Source: WHSW01 sp963729075 (lineage in GTDB: Bacteria; Actinomycetota; Thermoleophilia; Solirubrobacterales; 70-9). From it: 64,000 bases of DNA. The translations under genes were made by a program, and so were the position numbers. Each line of letters starts with the position of its first letter. Position 1 is the stretch's first letter. The notes below the pieces were generated by a model. That model searched no databases, was not told the origin of the DNA, and was given only the letters and a program-made list of their open reading frames with translations. Location: the NCBI GenBank assembly GCA_963729075.1, contig CAVSMU010000012.1, positions 1 through 64,000 on the forward strand, given 5' to 3'. Positions 1 to 8,912 of this stretch are shown piece by piece.

Positions 1-643
1 TCCGTCGTAGGCGATGCCGCCCCTCCCCCGGGGGACGGTGGCACTCTACTTGGTCCCGACGGCACGCCACCCGGGCAGACCGCATCGCCCGCGGCGCCGG
101 AGGTCACGCGGCCTGGACAAGGCGGGATCCCACCGGCACAGGCCGGTATCCCACCGGCACAGGCCGGTATCCCACCGGCACAGGCCGGTATCCCACCGGC
201 ACAGGCCGGATCTGCGCCCGGCGAGGCCGGCGCCCCGCCGGGCCAGACCGGGGTTGTGCCCAGCCACAGTCCCACGCCCCCGGGCCAGGACGGGATCCCG
301 CCCGGTGAGGCGGGCACGCCGTCCGGTCACGGTGGCACGCCACCCGGGCAGACCGCATCGCCCGCGACGCCGGAGGTCACGCCGCCTGGACAAGGCGGTA
401 TCCCCCGGGCAGGCCGGTATCCCACCGGCACAGGCCGGATCTGCGCCCGGCGAGGCCGGCGCCCCGGCCGGACCCAGACTGGGGTTGTGCCCAGGCGCCC
501 CGCCGGCCCAGACCGGGGTTGTGCCCAGCCACAGTCCCACGACCCCCGGCCCAGGACGGGATCCCGCCCGATCAGGCGGGCCGCTGACGCCCCCGGGCGT
601 CTCCCAGATAGGCACTTACATCGGCGGGGTCCCACCGCTATGA
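1..643 (+). CDS. 3' end of a Gly/Pro-rich collagen-like repeat protein, frame-broken
   Basis: The reading frame is open from base 1, so the gene starts outside the window. It encodes hydrophilic Gly-Pro repeats such as TPPGQDGIPPGEAG and four exact-length GIPPAQA units. Near base 400 the repeat pattern leaves frame 1 and continues in frame 2 (GQAGIPPAQAGSAPGEAGAP), reaching a TGA at 641-643; a third frame also carries repeat text and stops at 585-587. The break falls in a run of Cs, so a homopolymer indel or assembly error is possible. The family is unknown; such tails are usually low-complexity extracellular or linker sequence. The opposite strand is also open throughout, but its translation is Arg/Trp-rich and lacks the Gly-X-Y pattern, so I prefer the plus strand. 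Confidence 0.5.
61..600. repeat. Tandem duplication of about 270 bp containing 21-bp units
   Basis: Bases 61-125 and 331-395 are about 65 bp copies with only a few differences, and the later part (about 200-285 and 434-540) is also repeated, so the block looks like a 270-bp imperfect tandem duplication. Inside the first copy four 21-bp units (GGTATCCCACCGGCACAGGC plus one base) occupy 124-207; one unit recurs at 416-436. The units are contiguous with no spacers. Confidence 0.8.
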
Positions 644-699
644 CCTGGGATCTGTGCGTGCCTCTGGGTGCCGCCGGAGGGACCACGCACAGGTTCAAA

Positions 700-1178
700 G
701 TCAATAGCGAGATCGCGATCTCGAACTCGACCGTCTCCTTGATGCCGCGCATCGTCTCCTCGCGCTCGACCTCGTAGCCGACGTTCGCGAACAGGTCGTG
801 GTACGAGCGGATCAGCCACGGGCTCATGATCCCCTCGTCGGCCGAGATCGTGTTCACGAGCAGCAAGCGGGCGCCCGGCCTCGAGGCCTCGTACAGCGAG
901 TGCGCGAGCAACGATCTCTACACGGTCCAGCCGAGTAGTACGCGGTCTCGGTGATCACGACCAGGTCCCAGGTCCATCTCGAGCGCCCTCGAGTAGCGGC
1001 GGTCGGCGAGGAGCTCGGCCTGGCGACGGTAGCGGCGTTGATCGAGCTCCGAGTCGTCGAGCGCCCAGGGGTCGGACTCCGACCACAGCTCGTCGAAGAA
1101 GCGCCGCGCCTCGCGCCCGGCGGCGGCGCGGTCGAACGGCTGCTCGCCGAAATCGCCTGCACTCCCCTCGCCGCCCAT
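700..1178 (-). pseudogene. Decayed SAM-dependent methyltransferase (NodS-like)
   Basis: Three pieces of one methyltransferase lie in three different frames on the minus strand. The start (ATG at 1178) gives FFDELWSESDPWALDDSEL..RYRRQAELLADRRYSRALE, the N-terminal part of NodS-like methyltransferases. The piece near 970-930 reads WDLVVITETAYYS, the strand that follows the SAM site. From 925 the reading SLLAHSLYEASRPGARLLLVNT..ETVEFEIAISLL is the C-terminal part. Most of the SAM-binding core that should follow RALE is missing, and no stop follows the last piece, so the gene is deleted internally and probably truncated at its end. Its ATG overlaps the stop of the LCP gene upstream (TGATG), so it was once co-translated with it. 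Confidence 0.7.
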
Positions 1179-2431
1179 CAGCTCTGCGGGCAATTCGGCT
1201 GGCGCGGCGGCTTCTCGCCCAGCAGCCGCTCGGCCGCCGCCTCGCACTCCTCCGGCGAGACGACCAGGTTGCCCGCCGCGGTGGTGCCCGACGGCTCGAG
1301 CACGTCGGTGCCGCCGCCGCCGATCGCCGCGGAGATCACGAGCTGGGGCATGGCCAGCGCGCCCATGCTCGAGACCATCGCCTTGGGCGCGTTCCAGCCG
1401 ATCAGCGGGCCCTTGATGAAGTTCATCGGCAGGCTGGTGATGCTGGTCAGCTTGCCCTTGATCCCGTCGAGGATCAGCTGCTGGAACTGCGCGCGCTCGA
1501 CGTCCGAGCCGCTGAACTCGCCGGAGCCGCAGGTGTTGGTGCGCGTTCGGGCGAGGGTGATCGCCTGGAAGCCGTCGAGGTGGTTCTCGCCCTCCTCGAG
1601 GTCGAGCTTGAAGGCGCCGCCGGAGACCTCGGAGCAGACATCGGTCGGCAGGTCGACGTCGATGCCGCCGATCGTGTCGATGAAGCTGCGAAAGCCGTCG
1701 AAGTCGATGATCGCGACCTGGTCGATGTCGAGCCCGAGCAGCCCCTCGACCGTGCGCACGGCGAGCTTCGCGCCCCCGGAGGCGTAGGCGGAGTTGATCT
1801 TCTGCGGGCCCTGCCCGGGGATCTCGGCGAGCGTGTCGCGCGGGATCGAGAGCTTGCGGAAGGTGCCGCGCCCTGCGCGGATCAGCATGATCGTGTCGGA
1901 GCGGTAGGGCGGGTTCTTGCAGTTGGTGCCGTCGGGTCGCCCGCTGAGCACATCCTCGAGGCAGTTTTCGGGCTCGGCCTCGTCGGGCCCGGCGAAGGCG
2001 CCGGAGCGGACGTCGGTGCCGAGCACGAGGATCGTCTGCGGCGAGACGAGCATGAACGGGTTGCCGTCGAGGGTGTCGGCGACGCCGTCGGCCAGCTTGG
2101 ACTTCTGGATCTGGGCCGAGACCGCGAAGGCGACGTAGCTGAGCAGGACCCACCCGAACGCCGCGATCGCCGCCCACTTGAGGGCCCGGCGCCACCACGG
2201 CCGCTCGTCGGGCGGGCTCACCGGCTTCGGCTCCCGCTCGCGCTCTGTGCCTCGGCCGCGCAGCCGGTCGGTCAGCCGGGAGAGGTCGGGCTTGCGAACG
2301 ATGTCGCCGAGGCGCCGTCTCGACTTGTAGACGGTGTACTCGGGCTGGTCGGGCCGCTGCGGCCGCCCGCCCTCGTCCGGCGGCCGCCCGCCCTCGTTCT
2401 CGGAGCGCCCGCCTTCGTCTGCTGGAGGCAT
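1178..2431 (-). CDS. LytR-CpsA-Psr (LCP) family cell-wall polymer ligase
   Basis: LCP proteins attach lipid-linked glycopolymers such as teichoic acids or arabinogalactan to peptidoglycan at the outer face of the membrane. The product has a charged, low-complexity cytoplasmic head (about 1-80, EGGRPPDEGGR repeats), one membrane helix (about 82-104) and an extracellular LCP domain with GTDVRSG, RSDTIMLIR, KLSIPRDT and a conserved ARTR segment. ATG at 2431 is chosen over the upstream TTG at 2443. The gene is divergent from the glucokinase (54 bp between starts) and its stop overlaps the start of the methyltransferase remnant. The family call is firm; the polymer it transfers cannot be told. Confidence 0.9.
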   Translation of the reverse strand: MPPADEGGRSENEGGRPPDEGGRPQRPDQPEYTVYKSRRRLGDIVRKPDLSRLTDRLRGRGTEREREPKPVSPPDERPWWRRALKWAAIAAFGWVLLSYVAFAVSAQIQKSKLADGVADTLDGNPFMLVSPQTILVLGTDVRSGAFAGPDEAEPENCLEDVLSGRPDGTNCKNPPYRSDTIMLIRAGRGTFRKLSIPRDTLAEIPGQGPQKINSAYASGGAKLAVRTVEGLLGLDIDQVAIIDFDGFRSFIDTIGGIDVDLPTDVCSEVSGGAFKLDLEEGENHLDGFQAITLARTRTNTCGSGEFSGSDVERAQFQQLILDGIKGKLTSITSLPMNFIKGPLIGWNAPKAMVSSMGALAMPQLVISAAIGGGGTDVLEPSGTTAAGNLVVSPEECEAAAERLLGEKPPRQPNCPQS

Positions 2432-2484
2432 GTCAGCTATCAATACCCCATGTCCCGCCGCGATTCCTCCCTGCGGCCGCCCCC

Positions 2485-3429
2485 GTGAGGGCGGCGATCG
2501 GAGCGGATCTGGGCGGGACGAAGATGGCCATCGGGGTCGTCGACGCTGAGCAGAACGTCCTCCACCAGTCGACCGAGCGGACCCTCGGCCGCGATCTCGA
2601 CCGGCTCCTCGGCGAGCTCGAGTCCGAGATCCACGAGGCGCTGCGAGCCTGCCCGCAGGCCGAGGCGATCGGGATCGGGATCCCGTCGACGATCGACCAC
2701 CGCCGGGGAAAGGCGATCAGCTCGGTGAACCTGCCGATCGTCGACGTGCCGTTCCGAGAGCTCGTCGAGCAGCGGCTCAACCTGCCCACCTTCCTCGACA
2801 ACGACGCCAACCTGGCGGCGCTGGCCGAGCACCGGTTCGGTGCCGCGAAGGGTGCCACGAACGCCGTGCTGCTCACGATCGGCACCGGAATCGGCGGCGG
2901 GCTCGTGCTCGGCGGCGAGCTCTACCGCGGCTCCACCGGCGCGGGCGCCGAGCTCGGCCACGTGGTCATCGATCAGGCGGGCCCGCCCTGCCAGGGCAAC
3001 TGCCCCAACCGCGGCTGCGTCGAGGTGCTGGCGTCGGGCACCGCGCTCGGACGGGAGGGGAGGATCGCCGCCGAGACCCATCCCGGGTCGTCGCTCGGCC
3101 GTGCGCTTGCGGCCGGCGAGGAGATCACCGGGCGGCTGGTGACGAAGCACGCTATCGACGGCGACGGAATCGCGGTCGAGGTCGTGGCGACGATCGGGCG
3201 CCGTCTCGGCGTCGCGCTGTCCAGCCTCGCCAACATCTTCGACCCCGACGTGATCGTGATCGGGGGCGGAGTGTCCGCCGCCGGCGATCTGCTGCTCGAG
3301 CCGGCACGAGAGCAGCTGCGCAGTCGTGCGCTGCCGCCGATGAACGAGACCCCGGTCCTCCCGGCCGCGATGGGACCCGACTCGGGGTTCATCGGCGCCG
3401 CCGAGATGGCGCTCGAGGAGACCGCGTGA
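2485..3429 (+). CDS. ROK family sugar kinase, probable glucokinase
   Basis: A cytoplasmic ATP-dependent hexose kinase of the ROK family, 314 aa, the usual length. The phosphate-binding motif GADLGGTKMAIGVVD is at the N-terminus; DNDANLAALAEHRFG holds the catalytic Asp; GTGIGGGLVLGG and GAGAELGHVVID follow; the ROK zinc motif reads CQGNCPNRGCVE near residue 170. The start is GTG at 2485. It is followed after 10 bp by rsmI on the same strand. ROK members also phosphorylate other hexoses or N-acetylmannosamine, so the substrate is inferred. Confidence 0.88.
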   Translation: MRAAIGADLGGTKMAIGVVDAEQNVLHQSTERTLGRDLDRLLGELESEIHEALRACPQAEAIGIGIPSTIDHRRGKAISSVNLPIVDVPFRELVEQRLNLPTFLDNDANLAALAEHRFGAAKGATNAVLLTIGTGIGGGLVLGGELYRGSTGAGAELGHVVIDQAGPPCQGNCPNRGCVEVLASGTALGREGRIAAETHPGSSLGRALAAGEEITGRLVTKHAIDGDGIAVEVVATIGRRLGVALSSLANIFDPDVIVIGGGVSAAGDLLLEPAREQLRSRALPPMNETPVLPAAMGPDSGFIGAAEMALEETA

Positions 3430-3439
3430 GCGCCGTCTG

Positions 3440-4264
3440 ATGCCCGGCCGGCTCACGGTCTGCCCGACGCCGATCGGGAATGTCGATGACCTCAGCCCGC
3501 GCGCGCGACGGGCGCTGGTCGAGGCCGACATAGTCGCCTGCGAGGACACCCGCCGCGCCGGCCGCCTGTTCGAGCGACTCGAGCTCGAGCGGCCGCGACT
3601 CGTCTCCAACTACGAGGGCAACGAGGCCGAGCGCGCGCGCCAGCTCGCCCAGCAGATCGAGCGCGGCGCCCGGGTGGTGCTGATCTCCGACGCGGGCACC
3701 CCGGTGATCTCGGACCCCGGCTTCCGGCTGATCCGCGCCTGCCTCGAGCGCGACCTCGAGGTGGAGGTGCTGCCCGGCCCGTCGGCCGTCACCACCGCAC
3801 TGGTGGCATCCGCGCTGCCGGCCGACCGGTGGCGCTTCGAGGGCTTTCTCCCGCGCCGCGCAGGCGAGCTCGAACGGGTGCTTGGCTCGCCCGAGACGGT
3901 CGTGGCCTTCGAGTCGCCGCGCCGGCTGCCCGCCTCGCTGGCGGCGCTCGCGGCGCTGGCGCCCGACCGCCCGGCGGCGGTCTGCCGCGAGCTGACCAAG
4001 CTTCACGAGGAGGTTGCGCGCGGCACGCTGGGCGAGCTCGCGCGGCGCTATCGCGGCGAGGTAAAGGGCGAGATCGTGATCGTGATCGGGCCCGCGACGA
4101 GCGCCGGCGCCGGGCCCGACGTGGCCTTCGCGGTCGATGCCCTGCGGCGTCTGGTGCAGTCCGGCGCGCGTCCCCGCGCCGCCGCGTCGGTCGTCGCGGC
4201 GCTCACCGGGACGCGCGCCAACGACCTCTACCGGGCACTCACCGGTCGCGACCCGCGCGAGTAG
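3440..4264 (+). CDS. rsmI: 16S rRNA (cytidine(1402)-2'-O)-methyltransferase RsmI
   Basis: RsmI 2'-O-methylates C1402 in the decoding centre of 16S rRNA using SAM. The 274-aa product has the tetrapyrrole-methylase fold: LTVCPTPIGNVDDLSPRA at the N-terminus, CEDTRRAGRL, the SAM-binding LISDAGTPVISDPG, LPGPSAVTTALVAS, and FEGFLPRR, all diagnostic of RsmI. The ATG lies 10 bp after the kinase stop. In actinobacteria this gene usually sits close to metG and ksgA, and here metG follows about 12 kb later, after the MCE insertion. Confidence 0.95.
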   Translation: MPGRLTVCPTPIGNVDDLSPRARRALVEADIVACEDTRRAGRLFERLELERPRLVSNYEGNEAERARQLAQQIERGARVVLISDAGTPVISDPGFRLIRACLERDLEVEVLPGPSAVTTALVASALPADRWRFEGFLPRRAGELERVLGSPETVVAFESPRRLPASLAALAALAPDRPAAVCRELTKLHEEVARGTLGELARRYRGEVKGEIVIVIGPATSAGAGPDVAFAVDALRRLVQSGARPRAAASVVAALTGTRANDLYRALTGRDPRE

Positions 4265-4369
4265 CGCGTCGGCGCCGGCCTGGGGCCGGGTCGGCTAAGA
4301 CTCGGTTAAGCAACACACGCCCCGCTCGGCATATGCCCCAGCGATTAGGATGCCCGCGGGTACAACCCT

Positions 4370-4426
4370 GGGCGCAGCGCCCGGTGCGGCAAGCCAAAGA
4401 TTGCGCTTTTTCGCTGGACCGCACGG
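4370..4426 (+). promoter_or_regulatory. Structured leader upstream of the MCE genes, class unassigned
   Basis: The 204-bp gap before the first MCE gene holds a short hairpin (GGGCG-CAG-CGCCC, 4370-4382) directly followed by a longer one (CCGGTGCGG at 4381-4389 against CCGCACGG at 4419-4426). A TAGGAT box at 4346-4351 could be a -10 element, giving a leader of about 110 nt. I could not match it to a known riboswitch. Confidence 0.3.
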
Positions 4427-4468
4427 AAGCAACTGGGTAGAGAGGAGCGAGGCTTACGCCGTCCCCGA

Positions 4469-5854
4469 GTGCAGGGCAGGCGACCGGATAGCGGAGGATC
4501 GGGACGGCTCCTGGCGCGCATCGCGGGGCTCGGTGCGCTGGTGGTCGCGGTGGTGCTCGTGGTGGTGCTGCTTCTCGGCGACGACGACGGCCACGAGTAC
4601 GAGCTCCTCTTCGAGACCGGCGGCCAGCTCGTCCCCGGAAACCAGGTACTCGTCGGCGGGCAGCCGGTCGGCACGATCGACGACATCTCGCTCACCGAGG
4701 ACGCCCAGGCGAAGGTCAAGATCACCACCGACGATCCCCTCCACGAGGGCACGACCGCCGTGATCAGGTCGACCTCCCTCTCAGGGATCGCGAACCGCTA
4801 CATCTCGCTCAGCCCCGGGCCGAATAGCGAGCCGGAGATTTCCGACGGCGGCGTGATCGCCGGTGACAGGACCACATCGCCGGTGGACCTCGACCAGCTC
4901 TTCAACACCCTCGACGAGCGCACTCGCGCGGCGCTCCAGGACGTGATCAAGGGCCAGGCGACGATCTACACCGGCAACAACGCCGCCGCGCGGCGCACCT
5001 ACAAGTACTTCGCTCCCGGCCTGCAGGCGACCGAGCGGCTGCTCGCCGAGCTCACCCGTGACCAGGCGTCGCTGAGCCGCTTCCTGGTCGAGGGTTCGAC
5101 CGCCCTCGGGGCGATCGCCGAGCGCCGCGACGACCTCGCGGCGCTGACCTCGAACGCGAATGAGGCCCTCGGGGCGATCGCCGAGCGCAACGAGGAGTTC
5201 GATCGGACCCTCGTCGCGCTGCCGCCCGCGATGCTTCAGGCGAACACGACGTTCGTCAACCTGCGGGCCGCGCTCGACGACCTCGATCCGCTGATCCAGG
5301 ATCTGGGCGCGGTCGCCCCCGACCTGCCCGGGTTCTTGCGCCTGACCCGTGAGACCGCCGACCCGGCCGGCCCGGTCTTCGCAAACCTCACGCAGGCGAT
5401 CGCCCGGCCCGGCAAGGCCAACGACCTCACTGATTCGCTCAGGAGCGCCCCCGCGGCGCAGCGCCAGGCGAGTCGATCGGTGGCTCCGTCGATCACCGCG
5501 CTCGACGCTTCCCAGCCGAACATCGAGCTGCTCCGCGCCTACTCGCCGGATGTGCTCAGCCTGGCCGGACGGCTCGGCCAGGTCACCGCCTATTACGACG
5601 CCAACGGCCACTACGCGCGCGTCATTCCTGCGGGCGCGAACCTGTTCTCGAATGCGGGCGGGACGCTGACGCCGATCGCACCGGCGCAGCAGTTCGACCA
5701 GTACTCGGCGCTCGGGATCGGACCGTTCACCCGCTGCCCGGGCGCCGCGACCCAGGCGAATGCCGGCTGGCCGTCGCCGACCGACCATCCTTTCCTCGGC
5801 GGCAGGTTGCTCGACGGCAAGTGCGACCCCACAGACGTGCCTCCGGGACCATGA
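4469..5854 (+). CDS. MCE family protein, first of six
   Basis: MCE proteins bind lipids and, as hexamers, carry them across the envelope. This 461-aa product has an N-terminal membrane helix (about 15-37), a MlaD/MCE domain (YELLFETGGQLVPGNQVLVG, GTIDDI, TAVIRSTSLSGIANRYISLSPG) at about 45-125, a long helical region, and a C-terminal part with YDANGHYARVIPAG and a Cys pair. The start is GTG at 4469. Its stop overlaps the next start (ATGA). It opens a run of six MCE genes, matching the mceA-F count of actinobacterial mce operons, but no YrbE permease gene precedes it. Confidence 0.9.
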   Translation: MQGRRPDSGGSGRLLARIAGLGALVVAVVLVVVLLLGDDDGHEYELLFETGGQLVPGNQVLVGGQPVGTIDDISLTEDAQAKVKITTDDPLHEGTTAVIRSTSLSGIANRYISLSPGPNSEPEISDGGVIAGDRTTSPVDLDQLFNTLDERTRAALQDVIKGQATIYTGNNAAARRTYKYFAPGLQATERLLAELTRDQASLSRFLVEGSTALGAIAERRDDLAALTSNANEALGAIAERNEEFDRTLVALPPAMLQANTTFVNLRAALDDLDPLIQDLGAVAPDLPGFLRLTRETADPAGPVFANLTQAIARPGKANDLTDSLRSAPAAQRQASRSVAPSITALDASQPNIELLRAYSPDVLSLAGRLGQVTAYYDANGHYARVIPAGANLFSNAGGTLTPIAPAQQFDQYSALGIGPFTRCPGAATQANAGWPSPTDHPFLGGRLLDGKCDPTDVPPGP

Positions 5855-7449
5855 AGCGGATCGCGGCCATACTGCTCGCCGTCGGAGCCGCGATCGCGGT
5901 TCTGGCCGTCGGAACGGCCGCCGGCGGGGATGACGACGTCTACGAGGTCCGCGCGATCTTCGACAACGCCGGGTTTCTGGTCGAGGGCGAGGAGGTCCGG
6001 GTCGCCGGGGCCAACGTCGGCGTAGTCACCGACGTGACCGTGACCGGCAACGACGAGCCCGCGCTGGAGGACGGCGGCGCCGATCCCGGCAAGGCCGCGG
6101 TCGTGATGCGGATCGACGATCCCGCGTTCCAGGACTTCCGCGAGGACGCGAGCTGCCTGATCCGCCCCCAGTCGCTGATCGGCGAGAAGTTCGTCGAATG
6201 CGAACCCACCCAGCCGCACGCCGCGAGCAGCGAGCCGCCGCCGCCGCTCGAGCGGATCCCCGACGGCGAGCCGGGCGAGGGCCAGTACCTGCTGCCGCTG
6301 GAGCGCAACGGCAAGGCGGTCGATCTCGACCTGGTCAACAACATCATGGAGGAGCCCTATCCGGACCGGTTCCGCCTCATCCTCAACGACCTCGGCGCCG
6401 GGCTCGCGGCGCGCGGCGAGGAGCTGGCCGAGATCATCGAGCGCGCCAACCCGGCGCTGCGCGAGACCAACGAGGTCCTGGCCATCCTCGCCCGCCAGAA
6501 CCGGGTGCTCGCGCAGCTCTCCACCGACTCTGACGTCGTGCTCGGGGCCCTGGCCCGGGAGCGAGCTCAAATCTCCAGCTTCATCAACCAGTCTGATGTG
6601 GTCGCCTCCGCGACCGCCGAGCGCAGCGCCGACCTCGAGGAGTCGTTCGCGCGCTTCCCGAGCTTCCTGCGCGAATTGCGTTCGACGATGGACAGGCTCG
6701 ACGCCTTCTCGACCGCCGCGACGCCGGTCTTCAGCGACCTCGGCGATACGGCTCCCTCGCTGACTCGGTTGTCGCGAGATCTCGAGCCGTTCTCCGCCGC
6801 AAGCACGCGCGCCCTGACCAGTCTCGGGACGGCCGCCGCGGGCAGCGGCCCGAACATCGCCGCCTCGGACCCGGTGATTCGCCAGGTCCGAGGGCTCGCG
6901 AAGACCGCCCAGCCGGCCGCCACCAACCTGCGCAAGCTGCTCGCGAGCGTGCGCGAGACGGACGGCTTCAGCAACTTGACCGAGCTCGTCTTCAACGCCG
7001 CGGGGGCCGTCAACCCGTTCGACCAATACGGCCACTTCATCCGGGGCCTGCTACCGACCAACAACTGCGTCGATTACGACGTCGTCCCCGAGGCGAGCTG
7101 CAGCGCGAACTTCGTCGGCACGACCACCACCGCGGCGGCCGGCCCCGGGCGTGATCGCGAACGCCAACGCGATCGCAAGCGAGGTTCTGAGCAGGAGGAT
7201 GCCGGTGCCCGGCAGCTGGCGCAGAGCGCCGATGGGCAGGCGTTCGAGGTCACGCCCGAAGGCCTGGACCTGGAGCCGGGGGAGCTCGACGTGGACGCGG
7301 CGCCCGCGGTGCCCGAGGCCGCACCCGAGACCGCCCAGCCGACCGCTGGGCAGATGCGGGCCACTCGCGATCTGCTCGACTTCCTGATCGGCGCCCGGCC
7401 GGCCGACCGCCGGAGCAAGACCAGGGGAGACGACGGGGGCGAGCGATGA
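5851..7449 (+). CDS. MCE family protein, second of six
   Basis: A 532-aa MCE protein. The ATG at 5851 overlaps the previous stop; the frame is open upstream, but MKRIAAILLAVGAAIAVLAVG is an immediate signal-anchor and supports this start. The MCE domain (YEVRAIFDNAGFLVEGEEVRVAGANVG) is followed by CLIRPQSLIGEKFVECEP with two Cys, then a helical stalk and a Glu/Ala-rich C-terminal tail. It resembles members in which the MCE strand is interrupted by an acidic loop (EDGGADPGK). There is no lipobox Cys, so it is not the lipoprotein-type subunit. Its stop overlaps the next ATG. Confidence 0.9.
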   Translation: MKRIAAILLAVGAAIAVLAVGTAAGGDDDVYEVRAIFDNAGFLVEGEEVRVAGANVGVVTDVTVTGNDEPALEDGGADPGKAAVVMRIDDPAFQDFREDASCLIRPQSLIGEKFVECEPTQPHAASSEPPPPLERIPDGEPGEGQYLLPLERNGKAVDLDLVNNIMEEPYPDRFRLILNDLGAGLAARGEELAEIIERANPALRETNEVLAILARQNRVLAQLSTDSDVVLGALARERAQISSFINQSDVVASATAERSADLEESFARFPSFLRELRSTMDRLDAFSTAATPVFSDLGDTAPSLTRLSRDLEPFSAASTRALTSLGTAAAGSGPNIAASDPVIRQVRGLAKTAQPAATNLRKLLASVRETDGFSNLTELVFNAAGAVNPFDQYGHFIRGLLPTNNCVDYDVVPEASCSANFVGTTTTAAAGPGRDRERQRDRKRGSEQEDAGARQLAQSADGQAFEVTPEGLDLEPGELDVDAAPAVPEAAPETAQPTAGQMRATRDLLDFLIGARPADRRSKTRGDDGGER

Positions 7450-8912
7450 GGCGAGGAGTCGTCTCCGGACTGGCCGCGAGCCCGACCATGGTCGGGGCGG
7501 TGACGGTGATGATCGTCATCGTCGCCGTCTTCCTGGCCTACAACGCGAACACCGGGCTGCCGTTCGTGCCGTCCTACCGGATCTCCGCCGAGGTACCGAA
7601 CGCGAACTCCCTCGTGCCCGGCAACGAGGTGCGGATCGGTGGCGTCCGGGTCGGGTTGGTGGAGGCGATCAAGCCGCAGGCCCACGACGACGGCACCGTC
7701 AGCGCCGTTCTCGACCTGAAGCTCGACGCGGACCTCGAGCCGCTCCCCGACGACTCGACGATGATCGTCCGCGCTCGCTCGGCGCTCGGGCTCAAGTACC
7801 TCGAGATCGCCAAGGGCAGCTCGAGCGAGGGATACGCGCAGGGAGCGACGGTACCGCTCTCCTCCTACGGGTCACCGGACCCCGACGACCCGAGCATGCT
7901 CGAGGAGCCCGTCGAGATCGACCAGGTGCTGAGCACCTTCGACGCGCCCACTCGAAGAGCGATCCAGGAGAACCTGGTTGAGTTCGGCAACGCGCTCGCC
8001 GGGCGCGGGCCGGCCCTCAACTCGGCGCTCGGGAGGCTGCCGCGGGTGCTGCGCTACCTCGAACCGGTGATGACCAACCTCTCGGCGCCGGACACCCGGC
8101 TCGAGCGCTTCATCAGCGCCAGCGCCGCTGCGGCTGCCGAGGTGGCGCCGGTGGCAGAGGTGCAGGCCGAGCTGTTCGTCAACCTCGATAGCACCTTCAC
8201 CGCGCTCGCAGGGGTCGCCCGCCCGTTCATCCAGGAGACGATCTCCGAGACTCCACCGACCTTCGCCGTCGCCGAGCGCGCGCTGCCGACGATCCGGCCG
8301 TTCCTCGACCACAGCGCCGAGCTGTTCACCCAGCTCCAGCCGGGGGTCGACGCGCTCGCCCGGTACGCCCCGCCGATTGCCGAGACGCTCGAGACCGGGA
8401 CGCCGGTCCTGACCGACGCACCGCGGCTCAACCGCGAGCTGGTCCCCACGTCGGAGGCGCTGCTCGCCTTCAACGACGACCAGAGCGTGCGCGATGGTCT
8501 CGCGCGCCTTCGCCAGACCGTGGACATCGCCGGCCCCGCGCTCCGCTTCATCACCCCTGCCCAGACCGTGTGCAACTACGCGAGCCTCTTCCTGGGCAAC
8601 CTCGCGGGGGTGACCGCCGAGGGCGGCGTCGGCACGAAGTGGCAACGGTTCTCGGTGTTCCAGCCGCCCACGGGTCCCAACAACGAGGGTGGCGTCGCCT
8701 CGGCGCCGGCCAACGGTGGCGGGAACTTCGCCAACTTCCTCCATTTCAACCCCTACCCGAACACCGCGGCCCCCGGCCAGCCGAACGAGTGCGAGGCCGG
8801 CAACGAGCCCTTCGCGGGTGGTCAGCAGACGATCGGCAACGCGCCCGGCAACCAGGGCACGGTGACCGCGGGTCAGCCCGGCTCCGACGAGTCCGAGGAG
8901 GAGGCGGAGTGA
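7446..8912 (+). CDS. MCE family protein, third of six
   Basis: A 488-aa product with a membrane helix at about 18-36 and an MCE domain (YRISAEVPNANSLVPGNEVRIGGVRVGLVEAI..MIVRARSALGLKYLEIAKG), then the line EIDQVLSTFDAPTRRAIQENLVEFG that begins the helical needle or stalk region in this family. The C-terminus carries one Cys pair and a Gly/Asn-rich segment ending in an acidic tail (ESEEEAE). It overlaps both neighbours by 4 bp (ATGA upstream, GTGA downstream), so translation of the cluster is coupled. Confidence 0.9.
   Translation: MRRGVVSGLAASPTMVGAVTVMIVIVAVFLAYNANTGLPFVPSYRISAEVPNANSLVPGNEVRIGGVRVGLVEAIKPQAHDDGTVSAVLDLKLDADLEPLPDDSTMIVRARSALGLKYLEIAKGSSSEGYAQGATVPLSSYGSPDPDDPSMLEEPVEIDQVLSTFDAPTRRAIQENLVEFGNALAGRGPALNSALGRLPRVLRYLEPVMTNLSAPDTRLERFISASAAAAAEVAPVAEVQAELFVNLDSTFTALAGVARPFIQETISETPPTFAVAERALPTIRPFLDHSAELFTQLQPGVDALARYAPPIAETLETGTPVLTDAPRLNRELVPTSEALLAFNDDQSVRDGLARLRQTVDIAGPALRFITPAQTVCNYASLFLGNLAGVTAEGGVGTKWQRFSVFQPPTGPNNEGGVASAPANGGGNFANFLHFNPYPNTAAPGQPNECEAGNEPFAGGQQTIGNAPGNQGTVTAGQPGSDESEEEAE

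Noticed and set aside
124..207. Four 21-bp repeats as a possible CRISPR array
   Set aside because: The units are contiguous, without spacers, and code for GIPPAQA repeats in one frame.
46..615. Long minus-strand ORF across the repeat region
   Set aside because: Arg/Trp-rich translation with no family pattern; the plus strand gives a Gly-X-Y pattern.
4265..4468. Known riboswitch (c-di-GMP, c-di-AMP, glycine) before the MCE genes
   Set aside because: Hairpins are present but none of the conserved core strings of these classes.
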